Origin: Pyxicephalus adspersus
Taxonomy: Eukaryota > Chordata > Amphibia > Anura > Pyxicephalidae
Assembly: GCF_032062135.1 (NCBI RefSeq)
Contig: NC_092866.1
Span: 22,594,768 to 22,658,767 of the forward strand
Direction: 5' to 3'
DNA length: 64,000 bases
This document shows positions 57,481 through 64,000 of the stretch, piece by piece. Below the pieces are notes generated by a model that was not told the origin of the DNA, made no database searches, and saw only the letters and a program-made list of their open reading frames with translations. Positions within the stretch are counted from its first letter, which is position 1. Every line of letters starts with the position of its first letter. Position numbers and translations under genes: made by a program.

Positions 57481-57680
57481 TAAATTAAAGCAATCCAAGA
57501 CTAAAGAGGATATCCAGGAAGATCCAGCAAACCTGGAATTGTTTTTTAAAAGTAATTAGCTATTTTGATAGCAAATATTTTCAATCCTGGAACAGATCCA
57601 TTCCAGGTCGCCTGATCACCCAGTTTCACTAATGAAAATGTATCCTCTCCAACCTTGAAGAGCTTTAGGAAATCAGGCCC
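57481..57680 (+). mobile_element. Palindromic MITE, subfamily A, decayed
   Basis: CCAAGACTAAAGAGGATATC, GATCCAGCAAACCTGGAATT, AGCTATTTTGATAGCAAAT, AATCCTGGAACAGATCC, TTCACTAATGAAAATGTATC and AAATCAGGCCC. The left terminus is almost lost. Confidence 0.88.
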
Positions 57681-58992
57681 AGTGATGGAGGATCTGATTG
57701 ACTTTTTAGGAACAATTATAATATTGGAAATATTGGAAAAGAGCAATGATAATGTGTAAAGCCCTGTGATACATATCCAATCAGATCTCATTTTTCATCT
57801 GCTATAACATAGAAGAATAAGTTGATATATGTTACTGCACTCTAGGCTTATTTATTTGTGTGCCATACTATTGGAAGTAAGAATTATGTACATTGTACAT
57901 AAAAATAAGCTTCAAATAAGTAAAATTCCATTTTGAGGACCATATAATGCTTACGTGTTGTTTACTCCCTACAAGAAGATGAACATATCTGTTTTGATGT
58001 TGAGCTTTGTTTTTAGAGAAATCTTGGTACATAATGTCAAGGCTTTTGTCAGGTAAACTCAGGGTTCTTGCTAGCAAAATCATTTACAGGACCAAAATAG
58101 TTCATGCAAACCATGTATTTAAATCACACAGGTACCATTTAATTATGTGGTAGTAATTTGAGCTGTAATTACACAGCCATCTGTTGCAGCAATATTAAAA
58201 TCCATCTACACTTGGAATATGTATTTACATGTTTTTATACCACCCATGAAAATACTGTTCTCAGGATTAAACACATCACAGTTTACTAAACTGAAAAGAC
58301 ACATCCTGTGACACAATTCCAATTTATGTAACTTGAATTTACACCTACAAGCTGAGTTATGTAACCAGCGATTAATTGTGATAATAAATACTGGGAAGGA
58401 TTTAATGTAAGCATAAATGTTTAATGACTACAAAACATATTACCAGGGAAAATACACTATAAGTGTAGATAGAAAGGAAGAACGAAGAAAATACTAACAA
58501 TGAACAAATTTGGTCTGTTAAATACACCACTGAAAAAAATGTATTATAACTGCTCCATAAGTCCAAACAAATACCTGTTAATAAGGTCAAAAATTTGGAG
58601 CTGACCTGCTGTATGTCCTCTTCGGGCTTCCAAGTCTACAGACTATTTCATATCTGCAGTGAGCCACAGTTTCATTTCAGTGTTGCTAATCTCTTTCAGC
58701 TCCATTTAGCCATTTTATGTCTACATGCACCTCACTTCCCCAGATTCATTTACACATTTTTATTCTGGATTGGTTTCCTCTAATGACAATGGTGGAACAT
58801 AGCTGCATAATGTGGATGCTAGTAAAACATGGATGCTTGAATGAAATCTTCATCAGGGGTACAGATAATAGAAGGACAATTTGGGAACACACTGGGAAGA
58901 CAGGTGTCAAACCTAGACCTAGAGAGGCTACATATAATGGGTTGCAAAATACTTTAAAGAATGGATGTAAATTATGATCTAATTGTAAATAA
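57681..58992. other. Unannotated AT-rich stretch
   Basis: No gene or family recognised; frames of 62-92 codons near 58595-59024 overlap on opposite strands. Confidence 0.3.
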
Positions 58993-59419
58993 AAGGTAGT
59001 CCCCGAGTTAAGGACATCCGACATACAGACGAACTCTAGATATGAACGGGGCTTCCCTGCTCGCTTGTGTGCAGGTCAGAGGCTTGATGGGGGGAGGGGG
59101 AGGTTTGCATGAATTGCAGAAGAAGTCTTTTGCTGTTCTGGAAGCTCTTGTAACTCCTTAATGACCAAGACGAACTCTGCACAGCTTGCTCCAGAAGGTA
59201 ATGAAGGCTCGATAAAGTTTTTTTTTTGCTTTGTTGGTGATTAACTCACAGTGACGATTTTATACAGTAACTGACGCCATGCTGCCAAATAATATGTTGA
59301 GACAAACATCTGTCCTAATTGCATTTATTAAAATAATTGACCTGTTCCGACTTACATACAAATTCAAGTCAAGAATAAACCTACAGTACTTATCTCGTAT
59401 GTAACCAGGGGACTACCTG
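58993..59419. mobile_element. Tigger-like DNA transposon, non-autonomous
   Basis: Left end AAGGTAGTCCCCGAGTTAAG, right end GGGGACTACCTG then TA at 59420. Inside the right end GACTTACATACAAATTCAAG, AATAAACCTACAGTACTTAT and CTCGTATGTAAC match the sub-terminal layout of Tigger-type elements. It is only 427 bp, so no transposase. This is a different family from 25220. Confidence 0.85.
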
Positions 59420-59579
59420 TAAAAGTAAAAGTAATATATATATATATTGTTCCCATCAAATATTCCATCTGTGCTAAAAGTGGAAACAAAATGTGACTTT
59501 CAGCAGTTAATGTAAGGTAAAAAGGTTAAACTGTATGTCTGTTTTTTTTTGTAAGAATGAACTCCTATGTATTATAAAC
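59420..59579. other. Short spacer with TA run
   Basis: TA dinucleotides at 59433-59449 and AT-rich sequence. Confidence 0.5.
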
Positions 59580-59695
59580 CCCTGATGAGTTTTACTGCAG
59601 GTCAGCTTTAGGCCGGATCAGCCAGGGGGCTTAGGCCAGAACAAACTACCGGCTAGGCCATATCTGGCCTAAAGGCTGGAGTTTGCAGACCCCTG
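59580..59695. mobile_element. hAT-type element, right-end fragment
   Basis: GGCCGGATCAGCCAGGGGGC, CCATATCTGGCCTAAAGGC, and the terminus GGAGTTTGCAGACCCCTG. The left terminus, expected as CAGGGGTCTGCAAACT, is not present. Confidence 0.75.
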
Positions 59696-60107
59696 ATCTA
59701 GACAAACATTTTTTTTAATTTTGCTTAGGGTAAGGAAAGATTTTATTGTCCAAAACATGCAACAGGAATCCCTACTAGTGGGTTTTGCTTTACCTATAGC
59801 TCTGAAGACAACTTAAAATGTTGTGTTTTTCATAACTTTCTGTCTTAGGCCACCAGGACAAAAAAATAGTTGAATCTGAACAAAAACTTAACAGTGGGTT
59901 TGACCCTCCCTATGTTGTCGCTCTTTGTCAGAATAGTGTGACCCCCTATATGTACAATGATGAATTTATTTGCAATCAGAAGACTCTGGCATTATATAGT
60001 TGTAGATAACTCTAGAGAAGTACAAAGTGACTATAACATATACAGTCAACTGTATTTCTTTTTCTTGCTGGCCTCTCCTTCTGTCATATTTGGATTTCAC
60101 TTATCAG
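59696..60107. other. Unannotated; ends in a good 3' splice-site context
   Basis: No repeat recognised. The last 60 bases form a pyrimidine-rich tract (TTTCTTTTTCTTGCTGG, CCTCTCCTTCTGTC) ending TTATCAG at 60107. Confidence 0.35.
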
Positions 60108-60291
60108 CGGCCTTATGAGGGCCACAAAATGCTCTGAAGATGATCTTTGTAAACATCTGGAAGTGATTATTAATGCCAAGATCTCAGGACAGATGTTCCC
60201 ACCCACAGAACTATCGGAATGCATCCGAGTCATTTGGAAAACCATAATAGCCCAGACAGTAGACAGCAAAGGAAATGATAATGTGAAATAG
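60108..60291 (+). CDS. Candidate terminal coding exon, protein family not recognised
   Basis: After the pyrimidine tract and TTATCAG, the plus strand stays open in one frame for about 60 codons to TAG at 60289-60291. The frame would enter in phase 2: one base completes a codon, then GLMRATKC. The product has balanced charged and hydrophobic residues and alternating helix-like stretches (CSEDDLCKHLEVIINAKI; PPTELSECIRVIWKTII), then ends in a polar VDSKGNDNVK tail. Codons are varied and not driven by AT bias. The frame is open upstream to 60037, but that part is the splice tract. The only in-frame ATG is at 60115, so it would be too short as a stand-alone gene. No polyadenylation signal is close; AATAAA is at about 61411. 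A 73-codon frame covers it on the minus strand but is hydrophobic and less protein-like. I do not recognise the family. It could also be a chance frame or a piece of an old transposase. Confidence 0.3.
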
Positions 60292-60962
60292 AGCATCATT
60301 TTCATACTAGAATTGGTCTAATCAAAAAGCTAATTATGTATAATGGGCATACAATATGTGTTTAGATTGTTAGTTATTGAAGGAAAGGAAGTATGCCCGG
60401 TTTACAATGATAAACACCTTCCGTTCATAGGCAGAGCACAGTTTTAATCATATGCAATCATTTATGTTCAGTCCAAAACCAAACCACATAACAAACAAAG
60501 AAATCCTTACAAGGGGAAAACACGGTATACAAACATTTACTGTACCTATTATGATGCTTTATATTACAGGAAGATTAAAAACAATGTGGCTTAAGCTATA
60601 GAAATACTTTACTCAAAAGTTTTGGACAAACTTTGGCAGATGAATAGAAATGGAAAACCAAAAGGATTTTTCTTGATAAGTATTTGTTGGCTGAGATTAA
60701 GAATAACAGTTGATTATGTCACAAATACGGATTAATTCTGTGTGTACAGACCACATACTAGATACCTTGTCGCCATATATTATACACACAATATACTTTT
60801 TGGATACATTTATATAAATTGTGCAAATATATAGTACATATTTCATTTATAATGCTTTCCAACCCAATTTAATGAATTGTTTGACTTCCAAAATCTTCTC
60901 ATGGTGGTCTATAATTGTCTCACTATATAAAGTTTAATGAGTTAGGTTAGATGACATTAGAT
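60292..60962. other. Unannotated AT-rich stretch
   Basis: If 60108-60291 is a terminal exon, this would be 3' UTR or intergenic. No repeat recognised. Confidence 0.3.
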
Positions 60963-61075
60963 CAGTGTTTCTTGAACTTTTTATTATGTGGGAACCCCTT
61001 AAAATAACTTTTAGGTTTTTGGGGAACCCCTACAATAATTACTAAATCCACAGCTCACAGTACATTAGTTGCCCA
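60963..61075 (+). mobile_element. hAT-type element, left-end fragment
   Basis: CAGTGTTTCTTGAACTTTTT, GGGAACCCCTTAAAATAAC, TTTAGGTTTTTGGGGAACCC and CCACAGCTCACAGTACATTA match the left part of the 39192 element. It then stops at a non-homologous CCACTCCTCTCC run. Confidence 0.85.
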
Positions 61076-61623
61076 CTCCTCTCCTTTCTCTTCCCCAAAT
61101 AAGTGAATAGCACCGTGGATGTGTGATAATGGTGTCAGACCTGGATTTTTGTATTTTATTATCTCTCCTCCTTTCCTTTTCTACTCTTCTATGATATTGT
61201 GTGTAATGTGTATCCAGTCTTCTTTACATTTAGTGTGTACATCATATGTTAAACAGGAATTACCTACATTACTTCATGTAATCCATGCCCCTGTTAACAT
61301 TTCTTGTGATGTATCCTCATTATCATTACCTTTTTACAGAGCAGACATCTTACACACTGTCCTTTAAAAAAACTCAAAATTCAATGTCCTTACCATGGCA
61401 CTTTAAGAATAAATATTGGAATAAAACAAGCAATATAGGCAAAGAAATATTGATATAAAAATGAACATTTTGTTGCACATATAAATTACACAATGACATT
61501 ATAAAGTCAATAACCATGGGCACAGCATTATTTCTTACATTGTTCCTAATTTAGTACACCACACAATAGTGCAAGTAATGTTCAAGATTTAATGCCTATT
61601 CTTTTTAAGCATCAAGCTAGTCT
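61076..61623. other. Unannotated stretch
   Basis: AT-rich, with an 82-codon frame at 61119-61367 that has no domain. AATAAA motifs near 61411 and 61422. Confidence 0.3.
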
Positions 61624-62036
61624 TAAGCTAGGTACACACTTGCAATAATTATTGTTAGAAAACGAACGACTAACGATTATGCACAATTTTTTTGAACGAT
61701 CCTACTGTGCACAATTCTGTACATGTTGGAACAATATGATCAATCATATATAACCCACCAATAATGTACACACGCTAGATACGATCGTTTGAACGATGCA
61801 GGAAGTGACATGTAAAGGAGAAAGTGTATCACAGAACAACGAGCACTGAACGACCGCACACACAATAGATAGTGAACGATCGTCCACCGGGACGGTCATT
61901 CCTTTCCAGTGACAATCCTCATTCGTCGCCGTCGTTGGTCAGTCATTGTGCACTTTTTTTGTTAATGATTATCGGATGATCGGTCGTCAGTCATTAGTTT
62001 CCAACGATAATTATTGCAAGTGTGAACGCAGCTTTA
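61624..62036 (+). mobile_element. ACG-type MITE, complete reference copy
   Basis: Left AGCTAGGTACACACTTGCAA and right TTGCAAGTGTGAACGCAGCT are inverted repeats extending through AATAATTATTG on the left and CGATAATTATT on the right. TTA lies next to each end, a 3-bp duplication as in PIF/Harbinger transposition (TWA targets). The whole 413-bp unit is rich in AACGATCG-type self-complementary motifs, has no coding frame and is the longest copy here. GTCGCCGTCGTTGGTCAG and GTTAATGATTATCGG make up the part deleted in 783-1100. Confidence 0.9.
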
Positions 62037-62358
62037 GCTTTAAGAAAGCAACTGTCAGATATGTAGACGCTGGTTCATTTTGAACTATGGGCAAGGTGCC
62101 AGCTTTGGGGACCCACACAAAATCCACCAATCAAACAGCAGGTCTGAACCTACCCTAGGGAAAGAGTGCCAACTTGATAACTATACCCTGCTTCCTTGAC
62201 AATGTACCTGGTAACAAATCTGCCCTAAAATAACACAAGTCTACCAGGTTTGATGTACAGTATTATTGCCAACCTCATGATGAATATTATGTTTTAAAAA
62301 TTAAAGAAGATTTACATCTAAAATTAATTATTTATTTTTTGTTTTTGTTTTCCATGTG
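62037..62358. other. Unannotated spacer
   Basis: Mixed sequence between two transposons; nothing recognised. Confidence 0.3.
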
Positions 62359-62763
62359 CTAAAGTGGAAGTAAACCCAAAACAAAAATTATACTTATCTT
62401 CAGTCCCGCAGATCAGTCTATCTGTCGGGAGGTTTCTGCTATTGGGCCCTGCGTTGTCCCGGTATCTGTCTTAAGCCCCGCGCAGAGGGCGCCAACATCT
62501 TCTTCTCTTTTTTTCCAGGTTTTCTTCCTGCGTCACCCAATCTCACACTGTGCATGCATGTGATCGGCAATTTTTTTATATTAATAAAAGGGCATCTCGG
62601 GCATGCAGAAGGAGCAGCCAAGAGTCTCCTGGGATGCGGGAGGCTCCTAAAAAACACAAACAATATTTTTTTAAAAAAAACACAAACAATATTTTTACTT
62701 TAAATAAAAGGGTTGTCTACCCTTTTATGTAAAGTAAAAATTCTGAGTTTAGGTACACTTTAA
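62359..62763. mobile_element. TTAA-ended MITE, family 1 (variant)
   Basis: Left end CTAAAGTGGAAGTAAACCC, right end GAGTTTAGGTACACTTTAA. The interior has CACCCAATCTCACACTGTGC and ATGCATGTGATCGGC, the GC-rich module shared with 27521 and 18520, and a duplicated AAACACAAACAATATTTTT near 62650 and 62677. Frames on both strands across the centre are not genes. Confidence 0.72.
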
Positions 62764-63689
62764 CTTTATATGATAGATTTTTAGGAACAGAAGCTCTTTT
62801 GGAAGACTTAGACAATAAAGTTAGTTCTCACCGATATACCTTTACCCATATGGACTATTGAAGAACAGTAAGTACACTGCTATATTTAACAACCAGCCAT
62901 TAATCCTCCAGGGACCCTAGATTGGCTAGCCATTTTCTTCAAAAGTTGTATGTAGCAGTTGGAGTCAATGCAACATCTTCAAAGCAGACAAAGCAGTTAA
63001 CCTGCCATTGATTGTTCATGCCTACTTACACGCTAGCCATCAAAACCGGGACTAAACTGCAACATAGGCTTCCTGATGGTCTTAGAACAGTGAAAAATAT
63101 ATTACCAGCACTGTGTGAGGCCCCAAACATAGCTGCTACTTACTCACATATGATGGCCTGGGCACAATATATCTTAAAGTTTCTACTGATAGTGAATTAC
63201 AAGTGAGTGAATTGGTACCATTTGTCTCTTAAGACAAGAAGTTCTTTAGTGCATTAGTGAAAAACCACATATAAAGCAGAAATATGAGCTAATGATAGGG
63301 GAATTAGACAAATACTCCAGATGTAAGTAGTCTGTGACAACTGGAAGATGTTCCAGCTGAAAGAAGCTTTTGATGTGCAGATCAGGGCAGAGCAGAGCAG
63401 TAACTGGTGATGCATATTATAATGATAGTGCAGGTCCTTCACAAAGTGAATACAAAAGGTCAATCAATTTATGTGTGGGGAAGGGGTGGATGACCTTTAC
63501 TAGAAAAAAGTCAAATAAACCTATGCAAATTGCAGCAGCAATATCCTGGTCCCTTCTGTTTATATAATCTATATGTTGTTCAGTTAGTCTGTCTTTTTCT
63601 TAGCATTTCATTATTTAAGTTAAATGATTAGTGCTAATTTTAAAAAAAATGATGATATTGAATTAACAGATCTAACACATTAAACTGGC
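62764..63689. other. Unannotated stretch
   Basis: A 64-codon plus frame at 63012-63206 ends beside AAGTGAGT, a good 5' splice context, but has no clear acceptor and no domain. A second frame at 63370-63567 is unremarkable. No repeat recognised. Confidence 0.3.
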
Positions 63690-63765
63690 AGGCGCGTTCA
63701 TTTTCTTCTTAATTCTGCTAAAGTCACCAGATCTCACACTGCGCAGTAGGTGTGATTTGTAATAC
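63690..63765. mobile_element. Fragment of TTAA family 1
   Basis: CACCAGATCTCACACTGCGC and AGTAGGTGTGAT resemble the central module of the elements at 62359 and 27521. It is cut on the right by the L2 LINE. Confidence 0.5.
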
Positions 63766-64000
63766 ACCTGTTCATGTTCCCCAAGGGTCAGTCCTGGACC
63801 AGTTCTCCTTTCTCAGTACACATCCTCTCTCGGTATTCTCATATCCTCCTTTGGCTTACAGTACCATCTGTATGCTGATGACACTCAATCTATCTGTCCA
63901 CCCCGGACCTGTCTCTCTCAGTCCTGGATAAGGTCTCATGCTGCCTGTCAGCCATCTCATCATGGATGTCTGACCGATTCCTGAAACTCAACCTGGATAA
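63766..64000 (+). mobile_element. L2-type LINE, reverse transcriptase palm, runs off the right edge
   Basis: GTTCCCCAAGGGTCAGTCCTG gives VPQGSVL (family form GVPQGSVLGP), then a frameshift. Further on [10 protein letters not shown], the YADD catalytic box of non-LTR reverse transcriptases, and, after another shift, [18 protein letters not shown], a typical L2 stretch after the palm. The frames do not join, so the copy is a decayed pseudogene. The insertion probably begins near 63766 within a TTAA-family fragment and continues beyond the window, oriented opposite to the L2 piece at 36072. Confidence 0.92.

Noticed and set aside
63012..63206. 64-codon frame next to an AAGTGAGT donor-like site
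   Set aside because: No convincing acceptor, starts right after an in-frame stop, and no recognisable protein similarity.

Overview
The window reads as vertebrate, most likely amphibian, nuclear DNA from an intergenic or intronic, transposon-rich region. It is AT-rich. It has microsatellites of the (AT)n and (ATT)n type, SINEs with tRNA-like A and B boxes, L2-type LINE pieces with the YADD and SRL-YCN type motifs, and many short non-autonomous DNA transposons. The combination of hAT, Tc1, Tigger/pogo, TTAA-type and palindromic elements, together with the (ATT)n-tailed L2/SINE family, fits a frog genome, probably ranoid. That placement rests on general familiarity with such repeats and was not checked by a search. 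There is no prokaryotic gene structure: almost all open frames are under 125 codons, overlap open frames on the other strand or lie in repeats, and none matches a host gene I recognise.

Layout. At 0-3 kb there are three copies of a CG-rich 'ACGATCGT' MITE and a head-to-head SINE pair. At 4.5-8 kb the sequence is mostly unique, with a possible regulatory block. At 8-13 kb come a SINE, a hAT element with a strong internal hairpin, a palindromic MITE, an exact 32-bp VNTR and an L2 tail. At 15.7-16.3 kb there is a repeat-free candidate regulatory block. TTAA-flanked elements lie at 18.5-19.3, 27.5-28.0 and 62.4-62.8 kb. A diverged tandem dimer of about 0.45-0.49 kb occupies 23.1-24.0 kb. A complete Tigger-like element with TA duplications sits at 25.2-25.8 kb. 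A complete hAT element with a perfect 8-bp duplication sits at 30.9-31.25 kb. A 23-bp minisatellite broken by a roughly 650-bp insertion spans 33.2-34.15 kb. An L2 3' end inserted into a MITE spans 35.9-36.9 kb. A hAT element carrying two nested MITEs spans 39.2-39.95 kb. A cluster of five inverted repeats lies at 46.5-46.8 kb. A decayed Tc1-like transposase end lies at 55.1-55.5 kb, and the reverse transcriptase of an L2 LINE enters at the right edge.

Eleven copies of one palindromic MITE of about 215 bp, in two subfamilies, are scattered from 10.6 to 57.7 kb and are the dominant repeat signal. The only plausible host coding segment is a short candidate terminal exon at 60108-60291 (+), with a good 3' splice site and an unbroken charged reading frame; I do not recognise its family. 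Several repeat-free blocks could be conserved non-coding elements, but conservation cannot be seen from one sequence. The genes here do not form a pathway; the content is transposon biology and sequence that is probably structural or regulatory.
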